Shown: positions 43,740 through 55,143, numbered from the stretch's first letter. The stretch: 60,000 nt of DNA from Symbiodinium natans (GCA_905221605.1 CAJNDS010001224.1:64001-124000), one strand, 5' to 3'. Numbers and translations are program-made. Notes: generated by a model from the sequence alone, not told the origin.

Positions 43740-43848
43740 TTAGGGTTTTAGGGTTTAGGGTTTAGGGTTTAGGGTTTAGGGTTTAGGGTTTAGGGTTTAG
43801 GGTTTAGGGTTTAGGGTTTAGGGTTTAGGGTTTAGGGTTTAGGGTTCA
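43740..43848. repeat. Perfect (TTTAGGG)n tract, about 15 units
   Basis: One of the longest undegenerate tracts. It is followed directly by the tail of a family B MITE (GGAATATTCCTCAGGGGTAT). Confidence 0.97.
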
Positions 43849-43881
43849 GGGAATATTCCTCAGGGGTATTGGGCTCTTGGG

Positions 43882-43972
43882 GCAGACTCAGATGCCACGG
43901 CCTTTGCCCCGGCCAAGGCTACGCGCTGCTCCTCCAGGCCCTGTCGCCTGTGCTTGGAGTGGCGTTGACCAA
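43882..43972 (-). CDS. Coiled-coil-like exon beside a family B end
   Basis: Reads HSKHRRQGLEEQRVALAGAK followed by AVASESAP. Its donor side touches the family B terminus (CCAAGAGCCCAATACCCC on the minus strand). Confidence 0.62.
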
Positions 43973-44289
43973 AAAATATGGAAACTATCCTGCTACCCTA
44001 AACCCTAAAGCCTACAATATGAAACCTTTCTGATTCCCTGAACTATGAGAAGTATACTGTAACAGAGACCTCCACAAAAGAGGGACAGCGAAAATTGAGA
44101 TTCCCTGTCTCCGGAAAGCCAATTTAGACCCTAAACCCTAAACCCTAAACCTAATCTTACCCTGGAGCAGTGGTCGCTAACCCGTGGCATCCCCAAAAGC
44201 AGAACAAAGAGGGCAGATGGGCCCCTAATGGTTACGACTTTGGGGTTTAGGGTTTAGGGTTTAGGGGTCTAAGATAGGCTTGGGTTTTC

Positions 44290-44362
44290 TCCATCATGGT
44301 CGCTCAACGAGCGCTGCGATGCGTTTCAACCGCTGAACCCAAACCGCCAAGCTGCTATCAAG
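44290..44362 (-). CDS. Helical exon candidate
   Basis: The minus frame reads HLDSSLAVWVQRLKRIAALV then ERP-stop. An amphipathic helix of similar style to its neighbours. The plus frame is also open (MVAQRALRCVST). Confidence 0.42.
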
Positions 44363-44384
44363 ATGCCTTGACTATGCATATATA

Positions 44385-44550
44385 CAGAATATGCATTTCA
44401 TACATAATATACATAGTATACATACTATACGAAATACACATCCAACATGTATGTATGTACGTACGTATGTATGCATGTATATATAAATATACACACATAC
44501 ATACATACATACATACGTACGTACGTACATACATACATACATACAAAACT
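44385..44550. repeat. (CATA/GTAC)n microsatellite
   Basis: Tetranucleotide ATGT, ACGT and CATA runs. Tyr/Val-rich frames are shadows. Confidence 0.96.
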
Positions 44551-44824
44551 GTCCTTGTTCGAGTGGCATTTGGATCTCTGGGTGAACTTCATTTTTTGTC
44601 ACAGAACGTCTGGTTAGTCTGAGAAAACCTGCCGCAACTCAGGGTTTCAACACCAATCGCCCCTAACTTAGGGATCCTGACAATGACTTATGAGGTGTAT
44701 CTCCTAAACTAAGGTTTGCGAGTGATCCTGATTATGAGTACAGGTTTTGTTCCCGAATTCTCCCTAATTTCCTTGGTATAGACCCTGGAGAAACTAAGTC
44801 TGACTCGTATAATTATATACATAT

Positions 44825-44924
44825 TACCCAGAGACTCCAATACCCCGGAAATGAGGAATGTTCCTTGAACCACAGAGGGAACCAGTAATATTCCTGAATT
44901 AAGGGGTATTGGAGTCCCTGGGTA
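44825..44924. mobile_element. MITE family B copy
   Basis: TA|CCCAGAGACTCCAATACCCC ... GGGGTATTGGAGTCCCTGGG|TA. TA duplication intact. Confidence 0.92.
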
Positions 44925-45165
44925 GGTCATAGCTGAATGGCATCATGTCAATGATGCATTGAACAAATGTACCGGTACTTGCGCGGTGCGCACATCTACG
45001 GTTGAATGTCCGCACAAAGGTCCGCGCATGTATGCATGGTGTGATTGTAAAGAGGTAGGTCTGAACTAGACATATACATATACATATATATATACCCGTA
45101 CATTCATATGTATCTGTCTGTAACTTGGCCGGGAGAACAACTCACATGTACGACACCGCTTAACG

Positions 45166-45195
45166 TATCTCAGGCGTGGGCAGCTCGATCAGCAC
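45166..45195 (-). CDS. Small exon
   Basis: Acceptor TTGCGCACAG|GTG then VLIELPTPEIR. Well-composed coding peptide; donor not fixed. Confidence 0.45.
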
Positions 45196-45370
45196 CTGTG
45201 CGCAAAAGGCTGCACCCTATACACTAAACCCTAAACCCCAAACCCTTTTCTGGTGTCGTTGTGGAGCCGAACAACGGAAACAACAGAAAAAAAAAAAAAA
45301 AAAAGATTATAACCTGAAGTGAAAGCTATTGGAGGCATGATCCGCAAGATGTGAAGCTCTCCCTCTGATA

Positions 45371-45484
45371 TACCCAAAGAGCAAAAATACCCCTGAATTA
45401 AGGAAGTTTCCTTAAATCATACTAAAGATCCCTATATGGTTTAAGGAATATTGCTTAATTCAGGGGTTTTGGGCTCTCTGGGTA
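45371..45484. mobile_element. MITE family B copy
   Basis: TA|CCCAAAGAGCAAAAATACCC ... GGGGTTTTGGGCTCTCTGGG|TA. TA duplication intact. Confidence 0.9.
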
Positions 45485-46026
45485 CAACAAGCAGAAGCAA
45501 GAAGCCATGAAACCTATTCAGCCCGGTCAAGAAATGTCTGAGTTTCTGTCAGCAATTGACTGTATTGCTCCCCCGCCAAGTTGCCCAAACTCACTGCCCT
45601 TATATGCTTTTTCTTTTGAGGCGATAGGCTCCTAACCACTTCAACCAGGCCTCCTGCAATCCAGGCCCTAGAAGCGTAAACCCCTTAACTCTGGACCTTA
45701 TAAACCTGAACCGGTTGAAAAGAGGGTTCATTTCAGCGTGTTGGGCTTTGGGGATTTTCAGGGTTTAGGCTCTCCACGGGAGCGCCTACTGGTCCGCAAA
45801 CGACTCAATCGCAGCAAGAGGGTGGGGGTGGTGGCGGGGCCGCAAGCACAACGCCCCCTTATTTGAAGAAGATACCTTAAACCCGGTGGGCCCAGGGTTT
45901 AGGACTTAGGGTTCGGGGTTTGGGCTTAGGGTTTAGGGTCTATTTTTTGGGGGTTTTAGGGTTTTAGGGTTTTAGGGTTTTAGGGTTTAGGGTTTTAGGG
46001 TTTTAGGGTTTAGGGTTTAGGGCACC

Positions 46027-46130
46027 TTCGAAACGCAAGGGGCCCATGTTCGGATGGGTATCCAACACAAGGACCCTGATCCATGCAGAGCTTGGAGTTC
46101 TTGAAGGTTACGCGTTGGCGGGCTGGGGAG
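46027..46130 (-). CDS. Exon candidate
   Basis: One minus frame reads RNLQELQALHGSGSLCWIPI, another KNSKLCMDQGPCVGY; frame undecided. Telomeric tracts on both sides. Confidence 0.4.
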
Positions 46131-46134
46131 CGGG

Positions 46135-46375
46135 TTTAGGGTTTAGGGGTTTAGGGGTTTAGGGGTTTAGGGGTTTAGGGGTTTAGGGGTTTAGGGGTTT
46201 AGGGGTTTAGGGGTTTAGGGGTTTAGGGTTTAAGGGGTTTAGGGGTTTAGGGTTTTAGGGGTTTAGGGGTTTAGGGTTTTAGGGGTTTAGGGGTTTAGGG
46301 GTTTAGGGGTTTAGGGTTTAGGGGTTTAGGGGTTTAGGGGTTTAGGGGTTTAGGGGTTTAGGGGTTTAGGGGTTA
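46135..46375. repeat. (TTTAGGGG)n array, about 29 octamers
   Basis: The longest octamer array in the window, with a few TTTAGGG and TTTTAGGGG slips. Confidence 0.96.
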
Positions 46376-46835
46376 GGGGCTTAGGGTTTAAGGTGAAGTA
46401 TACGGGACTGCCGTGACAAGGGCAGGTCCAGGCTCGATGAACTAAAAACAACAAGTGAGCCAGTAGACCAGGATCATGATGTCCATCCTGCAACGTACAA
46501 AGAATAGCAGTCTTACTAGACCAACTGTGGTTCCAGAACTTGTAGCCTAGGTAGTATACTACTTATAACACAATCAAAGTTCCGAACGACTCCACAGATA
46601 TGGGATTCCCTAAACCCTTAACTCTTAACCCGAAACCCTGAACCCAAACCCTAGGCCTGGGGTGTGGGGGGGGGGGGGGGGGTCCCTCCTTGCACTCGTC
46701 ACATACATACATATATATATATATATGTATGTATGTATGTATATATATATATATTTATTTATTTATTTATATTTACATTTCTATTTATATTTATACCCTA
46801 AACTCTAAACCGCAGACTTAACTTTGAATGCCTGG

Positions 46836-47085
46836 CCTGGCGCGCCGCAGTGACTTGACCCTCCCGCTGCTTGGTCTCCTGTCTACCGGCGTTCGCATAT
46901 TGTTAAAGGCTGAGGAGGCTTTGGAGTTTATTCAGGGTTGGAGCCTATCTTGGAGGTTCATTTGGGCGGCTACAGGTAGGGTTGCAAGTTACAGGTGTGG
47001 CAACTCTACTCTTAGCCGCCTCAAACGTGCCGCTACAAACTTCGAAGCCTCAGTGACTGACTCTAGGCCCTCTACCTGCAAGGAG
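46836..47085 (-). CDS. Two helical exons around a family A remnant
   Basis: 46995-47085: acceptor CTCCTTGCAG|GTAGAG then VEGLESVTEASKFVAARLRR. 46836-46905: YANAGRQETKQREGQVTAAR. A degenerate family A left end (CTTGGAGGTTCATTTGGG) lies between them at 46950. Confidence 0.55.
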
Positions 47086-47251
47086 GGACCCCATAGTCAT
47101 AAGCAGAGGTGGGCGATAAGCGGTATGTTTACCCTAAAACCTAAACCCCAAACCCTAAACCCTGGTTAGAAGTCACCCCTTTATGACTGCAACTCCTGAG
47201 CCCTTATGCCTCAGCATTGGCTTCACTCTATCAACCCTAGACCCCAACCCC

Positions 47252-47350
47252 TACTTGGAGGTTCATGGGTAGATATCAGTAAACCCTCAACAGGGTTATA
47301 ACTTTAGTTCCAAAAGTATAACCCTATTTGTATCTACCCATGCACAAGTA
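47252..47350. mobile_element. MITE family A copy
   Basis: TA|CTTGGAGGTTCATGGGTAGA ... TATCTACCCATGCACAAG|TA. Confidence 0.85.
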
Positions 47351-47577
47351 GGCCCAAGGAAGACCAACTTAGTTGTGAGTTCGAAGCGCCCAAAAAAGAG
47401 TACGCTTTCAGTTCTATAGGGGATTATAGTATCCCAAAAAGTGTAAAGTGTATCCATTCAGCTACTAAGCCAAAACGGCTTCAAGGCCCCTAAACCCTAA
47501 ACCCTAAACCCTAAACCCTAAACCCTAGACCCTAGACCCTAAACCCTAGACCCTAAACCCTAAACTCAAGGGCCCTG

Positions 47578-47646
47578 ATGTCAACTGAGAAGCACCTCCG
47601 CAAGCGCCTCAAGACCGCGTGCCGAGCCGTTCACCTTGCCCAGGGG
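47578..47646 (-). CDS. Helical exon
   Basis: Reads LGKVNGSARGLEALAEVLLS followed by a stop or splice. CCCTAAA left and TTTAGGG right. Confidence 0.55.
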
Positions 47647-47781
47647 CCCAGAGAGCCCTTACGTAAGCAACATTTCTTAGATTTAGGGTTTAGGGTTTAG
47701 GGTTTAGGGTTTAGGGTTTAGGGTTTAGGGGTTAGGGGTTAGGGTTTAGGGTTTAGGGTTTAGGGGTTGGGGTTTAGGGTT

Positions 47782-47873
47782 ATACTTATCGAAGGAAAAT
47801 ACCTTAAACTCTAAAGGGATCCTTAGTGTGATTTAATGGTATATTCCTTAAGGGGGTATTGGGTTCTTTGGGG
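47782..47873. mobile_element. MITE family B copy abutting an exon
   Basis: The right end AAGGGGGTATTGGGTTCTTTGGG touches the exon at 47874. The left end is degenerate and runs into a TTTAGGG array. Confidence 0.75.
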
Positions 47874-48195
47874 ACTCCGATTCCCCTTACTTGAGGAGCC
47901 TTCGAGCACTCCAGCTTCCGCAAGCTTTTGCCGTTTTGACACCTCAGAAGTCGACAGGACTCGATGTCCGACTTTGCCCCATCTGTTCAGCCAGGCAATC
48001 CTCATCGCATCGCAGAACCTCTTGTCAGCATGGCGCCGCTGCACAAGCGCAATCAACTCCAGGCCAGACACAGCCGCCTCTGCTGGATCTTTGAGCGGAG
48101 CGGCTTGCCATGACGAGACTACGAATGTGGACCAAGCTCTCCAGAGCCAGCGACAGCACCTTCTCCGTCATAGACCACTTTCATCCATTCTGACC
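47874..48195 (-). CDS. Large exon, unknown helical protein
   Basis: Reads PAEAAVSGLELIALVQRRHA then RFCDAMRIAWLNRWGKVGHR and SEVSKRQKLAEAGVLEGSS, ending at a family B MITE. The 5' part (48090-48180) reads better in another frame (MTEKVLSLALESLVHIRSLV), implying a frame change, a very short intron or a decayed copy. This is the longest coding-like minus stretch of the 36-48 kb set. Confidence 0.6.
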
Positions 48196-48984
48196 ACCCA
48201 TGAGTGACCAGGCATTTTTTTGGCTGCACTGCATAGCCCGAGTACCTCATCAGTCGGTCGAACAAGGGTTTAGGATTTAGGGTTCTAAGAGGGTTCCTCC
48301 TATGGCTTCAGGAATATTCCTTCGAGACTCTGGGTGCCGAGATGGGGGATTTAGGGTTCCAAGGTGTTATTTAGGCATTTCTGGGCTGCAGACCTGCATA
48401 GACTCCAGGTTTTACAAAGTTTTGGGGTCTGGGCTGGAAGAATCTTGGTGGCTGTGCTGTGTCGGGGTTGGGATTTACAGGCTGCAGGGCTTTGGGGTTG
48501 AGGGTTTCGGGTTTAGGGCTTCAGGGTTTTCTTGGTGGCCCAGTAGCCGTATTGTAATACTGGCACCCTTGCTTGGGAAACTAACTAGACGAGGGTTTCT
48601 ATTCGTTGGGGCTTTTTTCCAGTTCATGATAATTACAGGGGGACCAGAAGGGAATACTAATCGTAATTCTCCCGTACCCAAGACTGGGGTTGGCATCAAG
48701 AGCCGGCAAGTTTGAGGACATGGTGCGCGCGCCTAGGTTTTTCAAGTTGGAACCGAGAGAGCCCTTAATACCCCTCATTTAGGAATGTATCTTATACCAT
48801 TCTTAAGGTTCCAAGAGGGTTTAGGGTCTCCTGAACCCCAAACTTTACCCGAAATACTAAAGCCCAAACCCTAAACCACTTAGCCCAAACCCTGACCCCA
48901 GCATACCGAAACTCCAACAAACCCTAAACCCTAAACCTCCCTAAACCCTAAACCCTAAAGGCCCTAAAGCCTGGAAGATTCCCC

Positions 48985-49068
48985 CCGATTCCCCGCCCCC
49001 GCCTTCGTCCACTGGCTAGCCCGGCCATGGCTACCTCGCCGGCAGGGCCCCGATCTTTCAAAAGAGCT
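48985..49068 (-). CDS. Exon candidate
   Basis: Reads ALLKDRGPAGEVAMAGLASG then Arg/Gly-rich RRRGRG. The first part is ankyrin-like (A-L-L-K-D-x-G). CCCTAAA left, TTTAGGG right. Confidence 0.5.
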
Positions 49069-49604
49069 CAGTTTAGGGTTTAGGGTTTAGGGTTTAGGGT
49101 TTAGGGTTTAGGGTTTAGGGTTTAGGGTTTAGGGTTTAGGGTTTAGGGTTTAGGGTTTAGGTCTTGCAGGGGCCGCCTTGATGGAAAGGTCAGCATGAAG
49201 GCGCGGAGATGCGTGGAGGGTTCTGCAGTTTACATGTTCAGTGGACCCCCCGCACCTATAGGACTGAAAAGGGCTCCCTGCGGAATCGGGAATTTCATAA
49301 TAAAGAACCTAGCACCCCCGACGGAAGGAAGCCACCTGGAGACCCAATTAGTCGTACGCCCTAAACCCTTACTAAACCACTCTGCGATGTGCGAAGACTC
49401 CAGCTGTCCTCGCCCGAAAATCTGATCCAAACCTCTTGACGACGGCAGGAGTCTTGAACAGAACTAGGACTAGGATGGCCCTTGAAACTCTCTGAACCTA
49501 TTCCTCAACAAGATCCTCTAAAGACCCAACACAAGAAGGGAAACATGAAATGTCACAAGGTCCTACTTGGAAAAGAGGAGTAAGACTTGCTGGGAGCTAT
49601 TGCT

Positions 49605-49680
49605 CCGGCTAATTCCCTCTTGTGGGGACGCCTCTCTGCCGAGCAGACTGCGCAGCTGCGCGAGCGACCTTCGAATTCCG
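49605..49680 (-). CDS. Exon candidate, strand uncertain
   Basis: Minus reads RSLAQLRSLLGREASPQEGI. Plus reads LLWGRLSAEQTAQLRER. Both are coding-like; minus agrees with the neighbours. Confidence 0.35.
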
Positions 49681-50079
49681 GGATAATTGTTTTTTGTTGT
49701 TATTTCGGGGTTAGGGTTTAGGGGAGGGGAGGACCTCATGTGACGAAGTAGAGGGAGAAGAGACCTGACGTGGGAGTCCCTAAACTAAACCCGAAATCTC
49801 ATGCAAATGGGAAAGACCCAAGGTCGACGTGTCAACTTCCTGGTAGATGCATGAAAAAAACTCGGTTTTGGGGTTCGAAGTTCTAAGTCTCTCAGCGCTT
49901 AACTAGACCCCCCCCCTCCCGCGGGGAGAAGTATGGTTTACCTCAAGAATGCAAAACCAAAAAACGAAGCCCTATATTCCTAAGCCCTGAACCCTCAGAC
50001 CCTCAGGTGTAGAGGGCGCTATCTCGTTGGGCAAGGGGATCCCCGTCCCGTTTGCAAAAAAAAACTCTAAGCCCTTCTC

Positions 50080-50098
50080 TCTCTCTCTCTCTCTCTCT
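50080..50098. repeat. (CT)n microsatellite
   Basis: Short CTCTCT run followed by ATACATGTGTAT-rich sequence to 50250. Confidence 0.9.
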
Positions 50099-50449
50099 TC
50101 ATACATGTGTATACGTGTGTGAAACGTATCTTGTGTATACATACAAAAAATAAGGAAATAGGACAACAAAGAGTTGCCTTAATCAAACTTACTGCTTGCG
50201 TATATTATACAATATTATATATACACATACTACACATACATGTGTAGAAGATATTTGACCATGATAAACAAAAAAGAGGCGCTTTAAACACACTTCCTGG
50301 TTCTTGACATGTAAGCCGTTGTAAAGCAGCACCAGGGGGGCACTAGCGCAAAGGCAAGAACCTCAACCTTACAGACCCCGAGCCCCAAGCTGCGGTTTAG
50401 GGTTTAGGGTTTAGGGTTTCGGGTTTAGGGCTCAGGGTTCTGGAGAATG

Positions 50450-50510
50450 GCAGCCGGGCCTTCAGGGAGTTGATGCGCGACCTGAGCAGCTGAAGTGACA
50501 TGGAAGGCTC
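50450..50510 (-). CDS. Small exon candidate
   Basis: Acceptor CACTTCAG|CTG then LLRSRINSLKARLPFS. Plus also reads SRAFRELMRDLSS-stop. Minus preferred for its acceptor. Confidence 0.38.
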
Positions 50511-50544
50511 GGAGCTTTATAGATTTGAGCTTTGTCTGGAGTCT

Positions 50545-50618
50545 TTGTTCCCCCTTATACTAACAGTCCTTAAAAGGGATTATATTTGGGGGTACTGTTA
50601 GTACAAGGGGGAACATCC
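50545..50618. mobile_element. Fold-back element family D copy
   Basis: GTTCCCCCTTATACTAACAG ... CTGTTAGTACAAGGGGGAAC. Nearly perfect palindrome of about 74 bp. Confidence 0.85.
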
Positions 50619-51851
50619 CAACTATTTCCCATGAAGAACTCGTAAGTCAACTCTGAACGGAAAGGCTGTAGAAAAAGCAGGGGAAAGTTACGCGGTAAAA
50701 CCCTGGAACCCAAGCGACCAACCCAAGCCTATGTCTAGGCTTCAGGGGCGTCCGAAGGTAACAGCGTAGCCGGAATGCTGGGCAATTCAGGACGCCCACA
50801 GTGTCTCTCATAGAAGTCTCCTACCCTATAAACCTTAAAAACACTTGGGGGTTCTTGGGGTTGGCTTGGAAACGAGGTTCGTGTAATCAGAAAAAAGGCC
50901 GAACAAACACTAACAAGCCAGAATCCTGGCCAGATCGTTCCAGCGAATATCCGCTGAACAACGCCCGTTAAACTTTATAGAAACAATTAAAATCCGAAAA
51001 CCCTGAACCCAATATAAACCTGAAACCCGAAACCCCCTACACCCCCTGCACGCCCTAAACTCCCTAAACTCCCTAAACTCCCTGAAATCCCTGAAGTCCC
51101 TAAACTCCCTAAACCCAAAATTTAAACCCCAAAACCTAAACCCCCTGGCATCCCTGGGCTTCTGACTCCAACTGTTGCCGAGCATCCGTCGCCTAGCTCG
51201 GGCGACAGATCCCTTACGATGGTTTGGGGTTCAGGGTTTAGGATTTAGTAAGGGTTTAGAGTTTAGGGTTGAGGGTTTAGGGCTTAGGGTTTAGGGCCTC
51301 CTTACTACACTAAGTAGGAGTTAAGAGACTTAGAGCCTAATTTAGGATCCTTATTGCCCAATTAAGGGTCCCTATAACTCTAGTTATGGCTAGGGGGCGC
51401 TCCTTGTCATTCAGGGTTTAGGGTTAGGGTTAAGGTAGGCATGCCCCGAATAGCCGAAAAAACATCAGGGCCCAAAGCAAGCTAGCGATAGGCTAGGCCC
51501 TCAATGGGGTTAGACGTGCACCCTAACCCCTAAACCCTAAGCCCTGAACCCTAAACCCTCAAGTTTTTATTGTATTGTTTGAGATTTAGACCCTAAACCC
51601 TACAGTCCCTCAAGCATACATGTTCAAATCAGGTTTAGGGATGTCGTTTTTTGCTTCGGGGTTTAGGGTTCGGAGTTTCGACTTGGTGCACTTCTCGATG
51701 TGTTCAGAGTTTAGGGCTACAGGATTTGAGACTGCCAGCTTGGAGCCCAAGCCGGGTTAGTTTAGGGTTAAGGGTTAAGGGTTAAGGGGGTTAAGGGTTT
51801 AGGGTTTAGGGTTAAGGGTTTAGGGTCAAGGGTTCAGGTTTCCTAGCTCAC

Positions 51852-51887
51852 CTCCTCAAGCCCCTTCATCCCACAAGCTGCCAGGTC
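51852..51887 (-). CDS. Small exon with canonical donor, 36 nt
   Basis: Acceptor GGTTGAG|GAC and donor GAG|GTGAGC. Exactly 12 codons: DLAACGMKGLEE. Confidence 0.5.
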
Positions 51888-52049
51888 CTCAACCCCAAAC
51901 CTTCCCAAACCCGCCACAAACCGAGCCCTGAGAATCCACAGGAAGCTGTAACTCGCACCCAAAGCCTTGCCTACCCTAAACCCTAAACCCTAAACCCCTA
52001 ACCCTAAACCTGTAACCCTAAACCCCAAACCCCAAACCTGAAACCTGTA

Positions 52050-52105
52050 AGAGTGGTGCTGGGGCTCGAGGGCTCGATGACTGAATGATGTCTCAGCAAG
52101 GAGGG
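52050..52105 (-). CDS. Exon candidate
   Basis: Reads TVTALLAETSFSHRALEPQH. Family unknown. A family B remnant begins at 52156. Confidence 0.38.
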
Positions 52106-52155
52106 CCGTAACAGTAAGGGCTTCCGAGGTCTGGGCCTCAAGATTGAGTATCCCT

Positions 52156-52270
52156 TCCAGGGACTCCAATGCCCCTCTAATTATTGAGGAAAAGAATCCT
52201 TACCAAACAACAGGGCTCCTTATATGGTTTTAATTCAGGAATATTCTTACTTAAGGGGCATTGGTCTGGG
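52156..52270. mobile_element. MITE family B copy, degenerate
   Basis: AGGGACTCCAATGCCCCTCT ... TTAAGGGGCATTGG. Confidence 0.75.
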
Positions 52271-52579
52271 CTGTACCCTTCCGCGCGTTCTAAAAACCCA
52301 GTAGCTATAGGTGCTACCCAGATGTTCCGAAGGACCGCAAACCTTCAAGCGGACCAGTTTCAGGATTGCAGGGTTCAGAAGGGCTGCGGGCTCAGGGTTC
52401 CCAACGAACCTGAAACCTAACAAACCAGAAAACCCCAAACCCCAAACCCAAAAAAACCCAAAAACCCTGAAAACCCTCCTAAAAAAGCCTTAAAAACCTA
52501 AAAACAAACCCTAAACCCCAAAAACCCCTTAAAAACCCTTTAAAAAAACCCAAACACCGAAAAAAAAAACCTAAAACAT

Positions 52580-52655
52580 CCTCTCGCAACCTTTGGCAGG
52601 CGGGCCTCCTTTCGGAGCTCCCCGTGGCGGTCTCGGCACGCCGATCGCTTACAAT
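52580..52655 (-). CDS. Exon candidate
   Basis: Minus reads SACRDRHGELRKEARLPKVA. Framed by CCCTAAA (left) and TTTAGGG (right). Family unknown. Confidence 0.42.
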
Positions 52656-52689
52656 GTAGGGTTTAGGGTTTAGGGTTGCTGAGGTTTTA

Positions 52690-52865
52690 AGGGGTAAAAG
52701 GAGGGACCCCTAAAAGGGACCCTTAATCTTATTCCTCTATATAACCCCCCATATTATGCACCGTATACACTCCCTATATACCTAAGTAGCCCCCAAATAA
52801 CCCCTGAAGAACCCCTAAGGTCCCTTGTAAGGGTCCCTCCTTTAGTCCCTTGAGAGGGCCCCGTA
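52690..52865. mobile_element. Inverted-repeat element GGAGGGACCCCTAAAAGGGA
   Basis: Left arm GGAGGGACCCCTAAAAGGGA (about 52700). Right arm CCCTTGTAAGGGTCCCTCC (about 52830-52852). A related short palindrome lies at 34985-35030. Confidence 0.65.
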
Positions 52866-53527
52866 CCCGAGCATGTCACCTTTGAAAAGGACTACCCGCC
52901 GCTCCAGCCCAAAGACCCCAAACATGAAGTTTAGGGTTTAGAGTTTAGGGTTTAGGGTTTAGGGTCTAGGTTTAGGGTTTAGGATTCATCACAAGCTTTA
53001 ACACCGATTTCTTACGGGGTATTGCTGGGAGGCTGGATGGTTAGCAGAAGGGTTACAAGTGGTCGAAAAGGAGCTGCCAGTGAGGTTACCCACTCTTCTC
53101 TCCTAACATAAAAACGAGACCCAAGAGCAACCGGGGAACGAAAAAAGGGTGCCCTTTTCGTTTTAAAGGGGTCAACCTTCACAAAAGGGAATAAGGGCGG
53201 GCCCACTCTGGGTCCTAGTAAAATTATTCATGAACCTCCAAGCGGGCTCCCTGGAACGATCAGGACTCCGGAAAGCCTATGCCTCTGAAACATCGGGAGC
53301 CCAACAACCCCATCATTGGGGTTAGGGGTTGCCCCAACATTAGGGTATCGGGGTAACGGTTTAGGGCCTTAAGACATCGGGGTCTTAAGACATCGGGAAG
53401 CTACACATGAAACTCAAATATCGGGGGCCCTATAAAGCCCGTTTCCTGAGCCCGCCTAAACCCTAAAACCTAGACCTTATAAGCCCTAAACCCTGAACCC
53501 TAAATCCTAAACCCTAAACCCTAGGGG

Positions 53528-53602
53528 CATTGGACATCTCTGAGAAGTGCATCCGAGCAAAGGACGGATGGCCACTTCACGCTCAGCCCTGCGAGGCAGC
53601 GT
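53528..53602 (-). CDS. Exon candidate
   Basis: After CCTCGCAG|GG one frame reads LSVKWPSVLCSDALLRDVQC; a second is also open. CCCTAAA left, TTTAGGG right. Confidence 0.4.
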
Positions 53603-53782
53603 TCAGGGGGGCTTCTGGAGTTAGGGTTTAGGGTTTGGGGGTTGGGGGTTCGGGGTGTGGTTTCGGGTTTTGGGTTTAGGGGTTTAGGCTTTGGGGTTTA
53701 GGGTTGGGGTTTTAGGGTTTAGGGTTTGGGGTGTGGGGTTTAGGGTTTAGGCTTTGGAGTTTACATGTTAAGGGAGTTGTCT

Positions 53783-53832
53783 ATATATATATATATATAC
53801 ACATAATATGCATGTGTATATATATATATATG
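53783..53832. repeat. (TA)n microsatellite
   Basis: Two TATATA runs around ACACATAATATGCATGTG. Confidence 0.95.
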
Positions 53833-54954
53833 AAACATGAAATTATTCTGCTTCATTTGATTACACATACAAGAATGCATGTAAGGATGATGGGTCTGAA
53901 ATTGGTGTTTAGGGTCAGGGTTCTAAGCGGAAACATGCGAACCCAGCATGTGTGAACCCAATTGCAACAGGTTTCACCATGCCACAACCCTTTTCGACCA
54001 GGAGCGCCCCCAAACCCTAGACCCGAAAACCCCAAAACCATAAAACCGTAAAACCGAAAAAAACCGCAAAAACCCTAAAACCCTAAAACCCTAGACCCTG
54101 AACTGGACCCCTGAACCCTTAAGCCTTAGGCCCCCAAAGCCCGGGGACTTGCTGCCACAAGCCCTGAAAAGCCTGGGAGCCGAGAAGGCCTAAAATCCAT
54201 TCCCTACCTACGACTCGCAACCCTAAACCCCTAAACCCTAAACCCTTAAACCCTAAGCCCTGAACCACATGGATGGACTTCGGCTCAACCTGCACCCATT
54301 ATCCGGGGGTTCAGGCAAACGAAAGATAAGATGCGGAGAATGGGGGTACCTCTCATGTAACCCCCCCCCCCTACCCACCAGCCCACCCGCAAAAACAAAC
54401 AAAAACAAGAACAGCTGTAATTCGAGTTGAGGGAACCCCCCCTAAGTTTGGGAAACGTCACATGTAGAATCAAGAGCACGACTTTCACATCACGAAAGGG
54501 GCATGGAAACCGGAACAGGCGATCCGACTACATAACATGAGGCCATGACAGCTAACTCCAAGTCGATCTGCTGGCCCAACCAACCTACAAAGAGGGTCCC
54601 CTCCCAATACTAGGCGAGTTCTACACCGATATCATCTACTTGTGACGAGTGGCTTCTTGCAGCAATCCTAGCTCGTCAAACTTGAAAGCTCTCACCCTCT
54701 CCCTCTCACACCCTTTATAACGCCGGGATTTGCTCCGGGCTCTGGGTGAAACGTGTTCTTCTTTTTTTAGTGGAGCGTCTCTCTGTTCCGAGATACTCCG
54801 CAAACCCAATTTAACGCTTACACATGAAAACGCTGGCTCAGGAAAGCACGGCAAGCATCCCTAATACGACACTAGACACCCCCCCCCCCCCCCCAAACCC
54901 TAAACCCTAAACCCTAAACCCTAAACCCTAAACCCTAAACCCTATACATCGCCC

Positions 54955-55068
54955 CCATGGCCCCATGGTATTCATGTAGCGCCGGGAGCAGATGGGCAGC
55001 CGAAGCTTCTCAGCTGGCGAATTGCTGCAGAAGGAGGTTGCCATCGATGGCCTTCACCGGGAATGTCT
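54955..55068. CDS. Coding-like island, strand uncertain
   Basis: Plus reads SFSAGELLQKEVAIDGLHRE; minus reads SPAEKLRLPICSRRYMNTMG. Perfect CCCTAAA (left) and TTTAGGG (right) arrays frame it. Confidence 0.4.
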
Positions 55069-55143
55069 GTTTAGGGTTTAGGGTTTAGGGTTTAGGGTTT
55101 AGGGTTTAGGGTTTAGGGTTTAGGGTTTAGGGGATGCACCCAG

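Noticed and set aside
44296-44622. Plus frame rich in Tyr/Ile/His
   Set aside because: Mostly the CATA/GTAC microsatellite.
54636-54854. Minus frame with YKGCERERVRAFKFDELGLL
   Set aside because: Plausible composition but no family, splice sites or frame support beyond openness; too weak to annotate.
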